DNA of 64,000 nt from Candidatus Thiovulum stygium (GTDB taxonomy: Bacteria > Campylobacterota > Campylobacteria > Campylobacterales > Thiovulaceae). Positions within the stretch are counted from its first letter, which is position 1. Every line of letters begins with the position of its first letter. The translations under genes were made by a program, and so were the position numbers. The notes beneath the pieces were generated by a model. It ran no database searches, was not told the DNA's origin, and was given only the letters and a program-made list of their open reading frames with translations. The stretch spans positions 700,001 to 764,000 of the forward strand of contig CP091137.1 of NCBI GenBank assembly GCA_021582295.1, written 5' to 3'. Shown one piece after another: positions 8,833 through 19,061 of the stretch.

Positions 8833-9456
8833 ATGTTATGTATTTATGCTTTTACAAAAGGTATGATGAATATTATTAAAGAACGAAAAGATAAAAAACG
8901 GAGTCGAAAAGAGCAAACTGATTTCTTTTTTAATTCATTAAGCGATGAGACTTATCTCGATTTAATTCGTTCTCAGATTCAATTCTTAATCGATGAAGGC
9001 TATAAATATAGCGAACAACTTGAAATTATAAATAGAGAATCAGGCAGAAAAATTAAATATGATACTTATACTAATTTTGTAAAATTATTTATTCTTGATA
9101 AAGCTGATAATATTTTTCAGCATCGAGAATTTAGTCGTAACTATCATAATCATCAGGCTCAAGCTCCAAATTCAAAAATTTCTCATAATTCTAAAATTAA
9201 TGAAACTAATTTGAATGAAGATAATGAACCCATTGTAACAAGAAAAATTAATCGCGAAGAAAATATATCTAGTTTCGAACAAACTCGAACTCAAACTATT
9301 CCAAAAATACCAACTCCAGTTCAAACTCAAACTGATAATTCAGAAATTGCAAAAATTCGTTCGCTTAAAAAAGAGGTTGTTGAACAAAAAGTAGCTCGTC
9401 CAAATCGAGTTGTTTTTCAACATGTTGCTATGCCAAATACTGATGAACTGTATTAA
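8833..9456 (+). CDS. Hypothetical protein
   Basis: I do not recognise this 207-residue protein. The first ~100 residues are charged and predicted helical (LSDETYLDLIRSQIQFLIDEG and GYKYSEQLEIIN), while residues 105-175 are low-complexity and rich in Gln, Asn and Thr. A later start at MMNIIKERK (8863) is possible. It lies between suhB and murB, with a 12-bp gap to murB, so it is probably co-transcribed with them. Confidence 0.6.
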   Translation: MLCIYAFTKGMMNIIKERKDKKRSRKEQTDFFFNSLSDETYLDLIRSQIQFLIDEGYKYSEQLEIINRESGRKIKYDTYTNFVKLFILDKADNIFQHREFSRNYHNHQAQAPNSKISHNSKINETNLNEDNEPIVTRKINREENISSFEQTRTQTIPKIPTPVQTQTDNSEIAKIRSLKKEVVEQKVARPNRVVFQHVAMPNTDELY

Positions 9457-9468
9457 AATTATAAAAAT

Positions 9469-10260
9469 ATGTATATAAAAAAGTTAGATTTTTCTAAACA
9501 TACTAGTATAAAAGTTGGTGGTCTTATTGATGTTAAAATTATAGAAAATATCGAAGATCTAAAAAATTTAGATAATTATAAAATTATTGGTGGAGGAAAT
9601 AATTTATTAGTCTCTGAAGATTCAAAAACTAATTTTATAATGCTATCAAATAATTTTAATTATATTTATAAAGATAATGATATTTTAAAAGTTGGAGGTG
9701 CAACTCCAAATGGCAAAATTTTTAATTTTTCTAAACAAAATAATATAACTGGTTTTGAATTTTTACAACATATTCCATCTAAATTAGGCGGACTCATCAA
9801 AATGAATGCTGGAATGAAAAGTTATGAAATTGCAAATATTACAAAGTCTGTTTTATTATATAAAAATGGTAAAAAAAATAGAGCTGACCTTGAATTTAAA
9901 TATCGTTATAGTAATATAAATGATATTATTCTTGAAGCTGAATTTGAAATTAAAAATGGTTTTTCTGAAGAACTCGTTAATAATTTTAAAAATATGCGAA
10001 ACAATCAACCAAAAGAGCCAAGTGCAGGAAGTCTTTTTAAAAATCCCATTGGTTTTTCAGCTGGAGAATTACTTGATGAGGTCGGTTTAAAAGGTTTTAG
10101 AATCGGAGATATGGCTCTTTCTGAAATTCATGCAAATTTTTTAGTCAATTTAGGTCGCGGAAAATTTAGCGATGCTATAAAAATAGTTGAATTAGCAGAA
10201 AATAGAGTCTTTGAAAAATTTAATATCAAATTGCAAAAAGAAGTTTGCATTATTTATTGA
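9469..10260 (+). CDS. murB: UDP-N-acetylenolpyruvoylglucosamine reductase
   Basis: MurB reduces UDP-GlcNAc-enolpyruvate to UDP-MurNAc in the cytosol using NADPH and FAD, the second committed step of peptidoglycan synthesis. The FAD-binding motif KIIGGGNNLLV (about residues 38-48), the catalytic Ser in PSAGSLFKNP and the C-terminal Glu in SEIHANFLVN are present. At 263 residues it is the compact type found in Campylobacterota. The gap to the preceding gene is 12 bp. Confidence 0.95.
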   Translation: MYIKKLDFSKHTSIKVGGLIDVKIIENIEDLKNLDNYKIIGGGNNLLVSEDSKTNFIMLSNNFNYIYKDNDILKVGGATPNGKIFNFSKQNNITGFEFLQHIPSKLGGLIKMNAGMKSYEIANITKSVLLYKNGKKNRADLEFKYRYSNINDIILEAEFEIKNGFSEELVNNFKNMRNNQPKEPSAGSLFKNPIGFSAGELLDEVGLKGFRIGDMALSEIHANFLVNLGRGKFSDAIKIVELAENRVFEKFNIKLQKEVCIIY

Positions 10261-10292
10261 TATAGTTATAAACATAGAGGTTATTATATAAA

Positions 10293-10835
10293 GTGTTAAG
10301 TATGTTAAGCGAACGAGATCAAATAGATCTCATAAAAGTTAAAGCGATTATTACAGATATCGATGGAGTTTTAACTGATGGAGGTCTATATTATGATAGT
10401 AATGGCGGAATTAGTGTTAAATTTAATGTTAGAGATGGACAAATTATAGATTATTTGCGAGAATCTAAAATTATTCTTGGAGCTATAACTGGACGAAATA
10501 CTCCTGCTGTCGACAGAAGAATTTCTGATTTAAAATTTGATTTTTATCGAAAAGGTGTTGCAAAAAAAGAGTTAGCACTTCAGGAATTTATCGACATTTA
10601 TGGTCTTGAACGAAGTGAAATTGTATATTTAGGTGATGATTTAATCGATTTATCAGTTTTTGAACTCGTTGGTTTTCCAGTTGCACCAGCTGATGCTAGA
10701 GATTATGTTAAGAAAAAAGCTAGATATGTTACCCCCTCACGAGGTGGTGAAGGGGCTTTTAGAGATTTAGCAGATTTATTACTCATGCTCCGCAGGGGTA
10801 ACATTGAGAATTTGAGATTGCGATCCACTCTTTAA
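10293..10835 (+). CDS. kdsC: 3-deoxy-D-manno-octulosonate 8-phosphate phosphatase
   Basis: This 180-residue HAD phosphatase produces free KDO for lipopolysaccharide. Motif I is [11 protein letters not shown] (Asp nucleophile, about residue 22), motif II is AITGRNT, and the Mg-binding motif IV is LGDDLIDL. The helical core family ends at about residue 168; the tail [15 protein letters not shown] overlaps the 3' end of pckA on the other strand by 57 bp. It is the last gene of the suhB-murB-kdsC run. Confidence 0.93.
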   Translation: MLSMLSERDQIDLIKVKAIITDIDGVLTDGGLYYDSNGGISVKFNVRDGQIIDYLRESKIILGAITGRNTPAVDRRISDLKFDFYRKGVAKKELALQEFIDIYGLERSEIVYLGDDLIDLSVFELVGFPVAPADARDYVKKKARYVTPSRGGEGAFRDLADLLLMLRRGNIENLRLRSTL

Positions 10836-12455
10836 AGAGTTAGATTTATCATTTTGGTCTAAATTAATAGTCTGTGGTTGTGGTCCAGCTTTTGAAAAAT
10901 CAAATTCGTCTCCACTACCTTGATATCTTGCGAAATTTTTCACAAACATATTTGCAAGTTTTTCAACTGTATTTATATATGCCTGTTTGCTTTGCCAAGT
11001 ATGAACAGGCTTTAAAATTTTAGAATCTATACCGTTTAAATTTTTTGGAATTTGCAAATTAAATATATCCATAGTTTCAAATTCACTATTATTTATAGAA
11101 CCATCAAGAATTGCAGTGATACAAGCTCGAGTATTTTTAATACTCATTCTTGAACCAACTCCATAAGAACCGCCAGTCCAACCAGTATTTATTAAATATA
11201 CATGAACATTATGTTTTTTGATTTTTTCACCAAGTAATTTTGCATATTTCGTTGGATGTAACGGTAAAAAAGCTTCACCAAAACAAGCTGAAAAAGTAGC
11301 CGTCGGTTCAGTAATTCCTCGTTCAGTTCCAGCAACTTTTGCTGTATAACCACTTAAAAAATAATACATAGCTTGTTCAGTAGTCAATTTAGAAACTGGA
11401 GGCAAAACACCAAAAGCATCAGCAGTTAAAAATATAATATTTGTCGGATGACCACCTTTTAGCGATTCTTCATGATTTTCAATATGATAAATTGGATATG
11501 AGACTCGAGTATTTTCAGTTTTAGATTTATTAGTAAAATCTATTCGTCCAGTTTTATCTGTTACGACATTTTCTAATAAAGCACCTCGTTTAATTGCACG
11601 ATATATTTCTGGTTCTGAATCTGCATTTAAATCTATAACTTTCGCATAACAACCACCCTCGAAATTAAAAACACCGTTATCATCCCAACCATGTTCATCA
11701 TCACCAATTAATTTTCTATGAGGATCAGTTGAAAGAGTTGTTTTTCCAGTTCCAGAAAGACCAAAAAATAGTGCAACATCGCCATCTTTTCCGATATTTG
11801 CTGAACAATGCATTGGCAATTTATTTTCAAGAGGTAACCAATAATTCATCATACTGAAAATACCTTTTTTCATTTCGCCACCATATTCTGTTCCACCAAT
11901 AATTGCAATTTTTTCTTCGATATTAAAAATTACAAAAACATCAGAATTTAAGCCATGTTCTCGCCATTTATAATTTGCAGTTCCACAGCCATTAAAAACT
12001 GTAAATTCTGGAATAAAATTTTCAAGTTGTTTTATTGTTGGACGAATAAACATATTTTTGACAAAATGAGATTGCCAAGCCATTTCAGAAATAAATCTAA
12101 TATTTCTAGAACTATTTTCACTTGCACCGACTATAACATCAGTTATAAAAATTTCTTTATTTGATAACTGGCTTTTAACAGCTGTAAAAAGTTCTTCAAA
12201 TAATTCTTTACTAATAGACTTATTAACTTTTCCCCAAGCTATATAATTTTGAGATGGTTCTTGTCTAACAAAATATTTATCTTTTGGACTGCGACCTGTG
12301 AAAATTCCTGTATCAACAGTTGTTGCTCCAAGAGTTGTCATTTTGGTTTCACTGTGATTTAGCTCAAATGCAATCAATTCATCATAAGATAAGTTTCGAT
12401 ATATATTTTTAATATTTTTTATACCGCTTTTTTCTACTTCTCTAAATATTGACAT
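10779..12455 (-). CDS. pckA: Phosphoenolpyruvate carboxykinase (ATP)
   Basis: PckA interconverts oxaloacetate and PEP using ATP. The 558 residues include the kinase-1a P-loop [14 protein letters not shown] (about residue 235), GDDEHGWDD (kinase-2 region) and [11 protein letters not shown]. The C-terminal ~30 residues ([18 protein letters not shown] and onwards) extend beyond the usual end and are encoded in the overlap with kdsC. An AAGGAT ribosome binding site precedes the ATG. Confidence 0.96.
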   Translation of the reverse strand: MSIFREVEKSGIKNIKNIYRNLSYDELIAFELNHSETKMTTLGATTVDTGIFTGRSPKDKYFVRQEPSQNYIAWGKVNKSISKELFEELFTAVKSQLSNKEIFITDVIVGASENSSRNIRFISEMAWQSHFVKNMFIRPTIKQLENFIPEFTVFNGCGTANYKWREHGLNSDVFVIFNIEEKIAIIGGTEYGGEMKKGIFSMMNYWLPLENKLPMHCSANIGKDGDVALFFGLSGTGKTTLSTDPHRKLIGDDEHGWDDNGVFNFEGGCYAKVIDLNADSEPEIYRAIKRGALLENVVTDKTGRIDFTNKSKTENTRVSYPIYHIENHEESLKGGHPTNIIFLTADAFGVLPPVSKLTTEQAMYYFLSGYTAKVAGTERGITEPTATFSACFGEAFLPLHPTKYAKLLGEKIKKHNVHVYLINTGWTGGSYGVGSRMSIKNTRACITAILDGSINNSEFETMDIFNLQIPKNLNGIDSKILKPVHTWQSKQAYINTVEKLANMFVKNFARYQGSGDEFDFSKAGPQPQTINLDQNDKSNSLKSGSQSQILNVTPAEHE

Positions 12456-12530
12456 TAATTAAATATCCTTCTATTTATTTCACGAAATTATATATTTTTT
12501 TATTGTATAGCTTTGCAATTTAAATTTAAA

Positions 12531-12562
12531 AAAATTACAAAATTACAAAATTACAAAATTAC
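12531..12562. repeat. Octanucleotide tandem repeat (AAAATTAC)x4 at the end of purU
   Basis: Four exact copies of AAAATTAC. The last one and a half lie within the final codons and stop of purU. Changes in copy number would alter only the last residues of PurU. Confidence 0.9.
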
Positions 12563-13393
12563 AGTTTTATTTGTATGAATAAAAATTCTATCTTCAAGCA
12601 ATAATTTTAAAGCTTTTGATAAAACTATTTTTTCGACATCTCGTCCTGCTCGTTGCATATCTTTCCAATTATAAGAATGGTCAATATGTGTAATACCCTG
12701 TTCTATAATTGGACCTTCATCAAGATCATTAGTTACAAAATGTGCTGTTGCACCAATGATTTTTACACCTCTTTCATAAGCCTGTTTATAAGGATTTGCT
12801 CCAATAAAAGCTGGAAGAAACGAATGATGAATATTAATTATTTTATGCTTATATTTTTCAACAAAGAGCGATGGTAACACTCTCATATATTTAGCAAGAA
12901 CTATATAATCAAAATTAGATATTTTATTTAAATGTTCGATAATTTTTTGAGCATGTTCTTCACGAGTTAAATTTTCATGAGAAATAGTTGAAAATTTTAT
13001 TCCAAATTTATTTACAGTCTCATTTAATAAATCGTAATTTCCTATAACTTCAACTATATCAGCATTTAATTCATCTTCAACATGTCTCATAAGAATATCT
13101 CCAAGACAATGAATCTCTTTTGTTACTAAAATCACTATTCTTTTTCGCTTAGAACTATCAATGATAGATATTTCGCTATTGCCTGGAAGAATTGATTCTA
13201 AATTTTTTTGAAGATCTACAGTATCAAGACTTTCGCCTAAAACTTCACTTCGCATAAAAAAAAGATTACTAGAATGATCAACAAATTCATTATTACCTAT
13301 AATATTTAAATTCATATCAGAAAATAGTTTTGAAACTTTATAAATTAATCCTCGTTGATCTTCAGTCTTGATTAAAATTCTATAAATAGCCAT
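12551..13393 (-). CDS. purU: Formyltetrahydrofolate deformylase
   Basis: PurU hydrolyses 10-formyl-THF to formate and THF and balances one-carbon pools. The 280-residue protein has an N-terminal ACT domain (about 1-75) and a formyltransferase-fold domain with INIHHSFLPAF and the catalytic Asp in ATAHFVTNDLDEGPII. A GGATTTT ribosome binding site precedes the ATG. The C-terminus runs into the octanucleotide repeat. Confidence 0.94.
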   Translation of the reverse strand: MAIYRILIKTEDQRGLIYKVSKLFSDMNLNIIGNNEFVDHSSNLFFMRSEVLGESLDTVDLQKNLESILPGNSEISIIDSSKRKRIVILVTKEIHCLGDILMRHVEDELNADIVEVIGNYDLLNETVNKFGIKFSTISHENLTREEHAQKIIEHLNKISNFDYIVLAKYMRVLPSLFVEKYKHKIINIHHSFLPAFIGANPYKQAYERGVKIIGATAHFVTNDLDEGPIIEQGITHIDHSYNWKDMQRAGRDVEKIVLSKALKLLLEDRIFIHTNKTVIL

Positions 13394-13421
13394 AAAATCC
13401 TTTTTTGCGATATTTTACAGT

Positions 13422-13449
13422 ATCTATAAAATTTTAGAAATGATTTGAA
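13422..13449. repeat. 28-bp direct repeat, left end of the HTH/Bro-N module
   Basis: A perfect 28-bp match (containing AAAATTTTAGAAATGATTTG) to 14660-14687. The right copy contains the last codons and stop of the LtaS-like gene; the left copy lies in the purU upstream spacer. Together they bracket the HTH gene and the Bro-N gene. Confidence 0.85.
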
Positions 13450-13527
13450 ATATAAAATAAAAGGCTCTATTTAATTTTTTAAGTTTTGATAAAATAAAAA
13501 CAAAAAGAATTATGAGGTTTATATGAT

Positions 13528-13743
13528 ATGGAAGAATCTAATAAAATAGATGAAATTTGCCAAAAATTAGGAGTCAATCAGAAAACTTTGTCTGAAATGA
13601 TGGGAATTACACAAAATAGCATTTCGAATTGGAAACATAATCGGCAAGAAATTCCGTTTTGGGCTTTGAAAATGTTTGATCTGTTTTTAATACAAAAAGA
13701 GTATTTAGAAATTACTAGGACATTACAAAAGTTCCGAATCTAA
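13528..13743 (+). CDS. Small HTH regulator, divergent paralogue, paired with a Bro-N gene
   Basis: A 71-residue protein that is essentially one helix-turn-helix: CQKLGVNQKTLSEMMGITQNSISNWK (about residues 11-36). It is related to the HTH proteins at 5601, 51418 and 60080 but more divergent. The Bro-N gene begins 104 bp downstream on the same strand. The gap holds an inverted repeat, GTTGAGTG and CACTCAAC (about 13786-13825), that may be an operator or attenuator. Confidence 0.78.
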   Translation: MEESNKIDEICQKLGVNQKTLSEMMGITQNSISNWKHNRQEIPFWALKMFDLFLIQKEYLEITRTLQKFRI

Positions 13744-13846
13744 AATACAAATTAATGAAGTAAAATATGATATTATTGGAAAATAGTTGAGTGAAATGAA
13801 TCCAACCTCGAAACCACTCAACTATAAAACACCATAAAGGATTTCA

Positions 13847-14560
13847 ATGGAAATAATACCATTTAATTTTGAAACTAATAATATTCGAACTTTTACAGAT
13901 GAGTTCGGAAATATTTGGTTTGTCGCAAAAGATGTCGCCATTGCTCTCGAATATCCAAAATTCGATTCAAACATAATCAAAAAAATTCCAGACGAATGGA
14001 AGGATACGAAACCGATTCGTACCCTTGGCGGAATACAAGAACTTGCAGTTTTATTAGAATCTGGTTTATATTTTTTCTTAGCTCGTTCAGATAAACCGAA
14101 AGCGATTCCTTTTCAAAAATGGTTAGCTGGTGAAGTTCTTCCGACCCTTCGCAAAACTGGAACTTATTCAATTCGTACCCCCGAAACACCTCATCAAACT
14201 TTTGATATTAAATTTTACACTCAACAAAGTAGAGAAATTTTTGAATTAGTTGAATTTATCAATTCTAAAAGTATTAAAAACTTATATTTTGCTGATAAAC
14301 TTTATAAAACTCTAAATCTTAACTCGCCTATTGAATTGCTTAAAATTGATCTTAAAAACTATTATCTTATTCCTACTGAATTAGGACATATTATAAATGT
14401 TTCAGCGGTTGAAACTAATAAAATTCTTGAATCTCGAGGTTTGCAAATTCGCGAAAATAGTGTTTGGCATTTAACCGAAAAAGGTCAAAATTTCGGTATT
14501 GAAGTTCAAAGCGGTAGTTTTATTCAAATTAAATGGAAAATAGAAGCTATTTTGAATTAA
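13847..14560 (+). CDS. Bro-N domain antirepressor-like protein (intact member of the family)
   Basis: The 237-residue protein has a Bro-N domain at about residues 8-110 (FGNIWFVAKDVAIALEY, then WLAGEVLPTLRKTGTYS), followed by a C-terminal region of ~125 residues unique to this family (FYTQQSREIFELVEFINSKS, then WHLTEKG and FIQIKWK). Bro-N proteins are typical of phages and act as antirepressors or DNA-binding regulators. Decayed copies of the same protein occur at 5478, 5927 and 51769-52554. The gene contains one GATGAGGT octamer (14188, minus strand) and lies inside the 28-bp direct repeats. Confidence 0.88.
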   Translation: MEIIPFNFETNNIRTFTDEFGNIWFVAKDVAIALEYPKFDSNIIKKIPDEWKDTKPIRTLGGIQELAVLLESGLYFFLARSDKPKAIPFQKWLAGEVLPTLRKTGTYSIRTPETPHQTFDIKFYTQQSREIFELVEFINSKSIKNLYFADKLYKTLNLNSPIELLKIDLKNYYLIPTELGHIINVSAVETNKILESRGLQIRENSVWHLTEKGQNFGIEVQSGSFIQIKWKIEAILN

Positions 14561-14659
14561 TCCATCGTTGATCTTCAGTTACTATGAGTTAGACAATCTC
14601 TAATTAAATAGCCATAATTTAATTTTTAACTTTCTCGCGCATATTTGATACGAGAATTA

Positions 14660-14687
14660 ATCTATAAAATTTTAGAAATGATTTGAA
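14660..14687. repeat. 28-bp direct repeat, right end of the HTH/Bro-N module
   Basis: Perfect copy of 13422-13449. It covers the last five codons (SNHF and part of the Tyr codon) and stop of the LtaS-like gene plus 12 bp beyond, so the module sits exactly at that gene's 3' end. Confidence 0.85.
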
Positions 14688-16408
14688 TATATAGCTTGTA
14701 AATTTATATTATCTTTTAAATATATATCTTTATCACTTTTATTCAAATCTAGTAATATTAACTTATCACCTTCTCGCAAAATTGCAAAATCATTAGTATC
14801 TAAATAGTTATCATTTATATTTATATTTAATAAATTAAATAATATCTTTTGAATATCAGCTTGAGAAAAAATTTTATCAATTTGATGAGGTTCGAAAATT
14901 TGAGGAGCATAAATATAAAATGGAATTTTATGACGATCAGAAATTGATTCACTTTTAAATAAATTATTTCCAATTACATGATCAGCTGTAATTATAAATA
15001 TTGAATTTTTATATCTATCTTCTTTTATAAATTTACCTAATTCATTATCAAAATAGCTTAAATTATTTAAATAGCCATTTATATTTTTTTCGTCATGTTT
15101 AAATTTTTCAAATTGTTTATTTGGCAATTTAAACGGCAAATGAGTTGAAGCTGTAAAAATAAAAGTAAAAAAAGGTTCATTAAATTTTTTGCTATTTATA
15201 AAACGAAATATATTTCCGTCCCAAACACTATCAAACGGAAGAGAAATTTGAACTTCATCACCAGAAAAATCTCGCATATCTTCCGCACCAAAAACCTCAT
15301 CGAAACCAGCAATTTTTAAAGATTGATCAATTCTGAAACTGCTTCGTTTTGAACCTTGAATTCCAATTGTTGAATAACCCGCAGACTTTAAACTTTTGCC
15401 AAGATAACGAATTTTATTACTCATTTCTCGACCATAACCCAAATCTGAAAAATTTGGAATCGACGGAATTGCTGTTAAAATCGAAGTAATTCCTTCAACA
15501 CTTCTTTGACCATTTGCATAAAAATTTGTAAAATCTATACTTTTATTTTTAATTTTATATAAATTTGGAGTTAAATTTTCATCAATAAATTTTGGTGTTA
15601 AGCTCTCAACAACGATTAAAAAAATATTTGGTTTAGAAATCTCTTTTTTATAATTAAAATTTAATTTATCATTACTAATTAATAAATTTTGATATATTTT
15701 TTCAGCTTCATTTTCACTCATAAATTTCTCAAAACTTCTATTTTTGCTTTTTAAAATAGAAAAAGTTCCAGATATCGATAAATTTGCAGTTAAAATATTA
15801 TTTCCGATAAAAGCATCTGAAAAAGATAATGGTTTGCCTGAAATTTTGCCTCGAATTCCAAAAATCATTAAAATAGATATTAAAATAAAAGTTGCAATTT
15901 TTAGAATATGATTATTTACCAAAATATTATTATTATCTATTTTAGATAAAAGCAACCAAATCTTAAAGATAATAAATAGTGATAATGAGTATAAAGAAAT
16001 TTGAGAAATATATAACGGAATTATGTCAATAATAATATTTAAATCATTCCAGATTATAAAAAATTCATTGCTAATATGTCTTTCAACTTGCGGAAAATAT
16101 CCAATACTAATAAAATTTAAAGTATAAATTATATATAAAATTATAAATAATAAACGATTTCCGAATTGCCAAAAGCCAAAAATCATTAACAAAATTGGCA
16201 AACTGCCAAAAGTTAAAAATATTGATAAATCGAATCGAATGCCATTTAAAAAAGATAAAAATATATCTTCTCTACTTAAATCTTTAAATATATTTAAATT
16301 ATAAAAATAGAGAAAAAATCTTGGAACAGATAAAATGAAAAGGGAAAATAAGATTAAATTGAGACTTTTTTTAAATCCATAAATTGTCAATAAGTCGAAC
16401 TCCTCCAA
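14672..16408 (-). CDS. LTA-synthase-like sulfatase-superfamily membrane enzyme
   Basis: The 578-residue protein starts with about five membrane spans (to about residue 195) and continues with a periplasmic alkaline-phosphatase/sulfatase domain. That domain begins IFLIVVESLTPKF, has the nucleophile region NGQRSVEGI, and the late metal site FIITADHVIGNN, followed by RHKIPFYIYAP. Gram-negative relatives transfer phosphoglycerol or phosphoethanolamine groups to envelope glycans or lipids. The nucleophile position reads Ser (RSVEG) where LtaS has Thr. The start overlaps the end of panC by 38 bp on the same strand. A mobile-like HTH/Bro module abuts its 3' end. Confidence 0.8.
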   Translation of the reverse strand: MEEFDLLTIYGFKKSLNLILFSLFILSVPRFFLYFYNLNIFKDLSREDIFLSFLNGIRFDLSIFLTFGSLPILLMIFGFWQFGNRLLFIILYIIYTLNFISIGYFPQVERHISNEFFIIWNDLNIIIDIIPLYISQISLYSLSLFIIFKIWLLLSKIDNNNILVNNHILKIATFILISILMIFGIRGKISGKPLSFSDAFIGNNILTANLSISGTFSILKSKNRSFEKFMSENEAEKIYQNLLISNDKLNFNYKKEISKPNIFLIVVESLTPKFIDENLTPNLYKIKNKSIDFTNFYANGQRSVEGITSILTAIPSIPNFSDLGYGREMSNKIRYLGKSLKSAGYSTIGIQGSKRSSFRIDQSLKIAGFDEVFGAEDMRDFSGDEVQISLPFDSVWDGNIFRFINSKKFNEPFFTFIFTASTHLPFKLPNKQFEKFKHDEKNINGYLNNLSYFDNELGKFIKEDRYKNSIFIITADHVIGNNLFKSESISDRHKIPFYIYAPQIFEPHQIDKIFSQADIQKILFNLLNININDNYLDTNDFAILREGDKLILLDLNKSDKDIYLKDNINLQAIYSNHF

Positions 16409-17194
16409 CTTTACAAGCTATTAAAATTATAGAATTTCCAATTTCGACCTCATCAATTTTTGTCAAATCTCTTTTTAGAATTACAACATAATCTATCTTT
16501 AAATCTTTAAGTTTAGCTTTTATTTTTGATTCGATTTTATAAATATTTCGTTCGCCATTCATAATTAATCGCGAAGCAGATAAAAGCGAATTTGGAATAG
16601 CTCGAGCTGAAATTCGTTCGATTTCAGATAAATAAATATTTCTTGAACTTAAAGCAAGTCCATCACGATCACGAACTATATCAATAGGAATAATTTTAAT
16701 ATCTAAATATAAATCACGAACCATTTGTTGAATTAAAATTAGCTGTTGAGCATCTTTTTTCCAAAATATGCTCGATGAGGTTTTACGATATTAAATAATT
16801 TTAAAACAACAGTTAAAACACCATTAAAATGTCCCGCTCTGCTAAAACCTTCAAGAATATAACCTCGACGAATTGGAGCAATAATCGAAATATCATCTTC
16901 GTTATAGATTTCATTTACTTTTGGTAAAAATATAATATCTACATCAGCTATTCGACAAATTTCAAAATCTTTATCAAAAGTTCGTGGATATTTAGAAAAA
17001 TCTTCATTTTCAAGAAATTGAGTTGGATTTACAAAAATCGAGACAATCACTAAATTATTTTCAGTTCTAGCTTTATCAATAAGAGTTTTATGTCCATTGT
17101 GCAAAGCCCCCATTGTGGGGACAAAACCAATAGAACCGCCATGATTAGTTAAATATTTTTTTAGTTCTTCGGCTGTTTCTATAACTAAAGGCAT
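16371..17194 (-). pseudogene. panC: Pantothenate synthetase, interrupted by one frameshift
   Basis: Two reading frames together make a normal PanC. The first (16739-17194) carries [20 protein letters not shown] and [17 protein letters not shown], and runs out at YFGKKMLNS. The second (16371-16724) picks up at QQMVRDLYLDI and carries RDGLALSSRN and the C-terminus. Adding one A to the run after GGA would restore [19 protein letters not shown]. PanC condenses pantoate and beta-alanine, an essential step of coenzyme A synthesis unless pantothenate is imported. A sequencing error in the A-run is as likely as a true mutation. Confidence 0.9.
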
Positions 17195-17210
17195 AAATAT
17201 TTATATTTTT

Positions 17211-19061
17211 TTAAAAAGCTCTTAAAAGTGTTCGATTTAATCTAGCTAAAAATTCAACAGAATCTTTTAACTGTTCGCCATTATAAAGTCTTGCTTGATC
17301 CATTAATAATTTAATACTATCTTCAATAGCTTCTCGATTTGAACTTTCAACTATTTTTTTAATAATAGGATTATTTGGATTGATTTCAAGAATTGGTTTT
17401 GCTTCAGGAATATTTTCGCTATTGCCCATCTGTTTCATGATTTTTGCCATCATATAATTTTGATCTTCAGGATCATTAACGATACAAACTGGAGCTTCAA
17501 CAAGAATTTTAGAGACTCGAACATTTGAAACCTCATCAGATAAAACATCTTTAAAAAGTTTGATTGTTGATTCGTGAACAGAATTATCATCACCTTTTTC
17601 AAAAACAGCTTCAACGACAGATTTAAAAGGAGTTTTGTCATATTCATGAACCATTGGGAAAACGATTGCATCAACTTCTTGATCAAGAATTAAAACATTA
17701 TAATTTTTAGATTTGAATTTCTCAAGAAGTGGAGAATTTCGTAAAATTTTCTCATTTTCTCCAGTAATATAATAGATTTCAGTTTGACCTTCAACCATTT
17801 TCTCTTTGTAATCTTTAAGAGTTAAATTATCACTGTTAAGCGATTTGAATTGAAGTAAATCAAGAATTGCATCACGATTTGAATGATCAGTATATAAGCC
17901 TTCTTTAATAGTTTTACCAAATTCTTTATAAAAATTAGCATATTTTTCACTATCATTTTTAGAAAATTTAGCAAGTTCAGAAAGAACTTTTTTAACTGAT
18001 GAGGTCTTAATTTTCTCAAGAATTCGATTATTTTGTAAAATTTCTCGAGAGACATTTAATGGCAAATCTGATGAATCGATAATTCCTCGAACAAATCTTA
18101 AATAAGTTGGTAAAAGTTCTCGTTCGCCATCAGAAATAAATACTCGTTTAATATATAGTTTTAAGCCACTTTGCCAATCAGCTCGAAATAAATCGATTGG
18201 TGCTTTTGACGGAATATAAAAAAGTGTTGTATAGTCAAGAGTTCCTTCAACTCGTGAATGAATCCAATAAATTGGTTCTTCATTTGAATGTGAAATCGTA
18301 CTATAAAATTCTTTATAATCTTCATCAGTTAATTCAGCTTTATTTAGAGTCCAAAGAGCAGAAGCTTTATTTATCTGTTCAAATTTAGAACTTTTATGAA
18401 CATGTTCATCTTCATTATCAGTTTCAACTTCAATATCTTTTTTTAAGAAAATTGGAAATGGAACATGATTCGAATATTTTTTTACAATTTCTTCAAGTTT
18501 ATAAGTAGATAAATATTCACTTTCATCATCTTTAACAAAAAGAGTAATTTCAGTTCCATGTTCAACTTTATGAGCTTCAACGATTTCATAACCGCCATCA
18601 CCAGAACTTATCCATCTGAAAGCTCGATCTTCACCAGCTCTTTTTGTAAGAACTTCGATTTTATCGGCAATCATAAAACCAGAATAGAAACCAACACCGA
18701 ATTGACCGATAAGTTGAGAATCTTTTTTAGCATCGCCACTCATTTGTTGAACAAAAGCTTTAGTTCCACTTTTTGCAATAGTTCCAAGATTTTGAACAAG
18801 TTCTTCATCGTTCATACCGATACCACTATCTCGAATGATAATTTTTTTATCATCTTTAGATACTTCTATATCGATTCTAGGTTGAAAAGATATATGTCGA
18901 TATTTATCATCTGTTACAGTCAAAAATTTAAGTTTATCAATTGCATCAGAAGAGTTAGAAACAAGTTCTCGTAAAAATATCTCTTTATGAGAATATAACG
19001 AGTGAATCATTAAATTTAACAACTGATTTATTTCAGTTTGAAATTCATGTTTAGCCATCAT
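17211..19061 (-). CDS. htpG: Chaperone protein HtpG (Hsp90)
   Basis: The 616-residue protein has the GHKL ATPase N-domain: ELVSNSSDAIDKL, then IRDSGIGMN and GQFGVGFYSGFM. The middle and C-terminal dimerisation domains follow and end in NRTLLRAF. The start is MMAKHEFQTE; the second ATG is equally possible. It is followed after 16 bp by panC and probably transcribed with it. Confidence 0.97.
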   Translation of the reverse strand: MMAKHEFQTEINQLLNLMIHSLYSHKEIFLRELVSNSSDAIDKLKFLTVTDDKYRHISFQPRIDIEVSKDDKKIIIRDSGIGMNDEELVQNLGTIAKSGTKAFVQQMSGDAKKDSQLIGQFGVGFYSGFMIADKIEVLTKRAGEDRAFRWISSGDGGYEIVEAHKVEHGTEITLFVKDDESEYLSTYKLEEIVKKYSNHVPFPIFLKKDIEVETDNEDEHVHKSSKFEQINKASALWTLNKAELTDEDYKEFYSTISHSNEEPIYWIHSRVEGTLDYTTLFYIPSKAPIDLFRADWQSGLKLYIKRVFISDGERELLPTYLRFVRGIIDSSDLPLNVSREILQNNRILEKIKTSSVKKVLSELAKFSKNDSEKYANFYKEFGKTIKEGLYTDHSNRDAILDLLQFKSLNSDNLTLKDYKEKMVEGQTEIYYITGENEKILRNSPLLEKFKSKNYNVLILDQEVDAIVFPMVHEYDKTPFKSVVEAVFEKGDDNSVHESTIKLFKDVLSDEVSNVRVSKILVEAPVCIVNDPEDQNYMMAKIMKQMGNSENIPEAKPILEINPNNPIIKKIVESSNREAIEDSIKLLMDQARLYNGEQLKDSVEFLARLNRTLLRAF

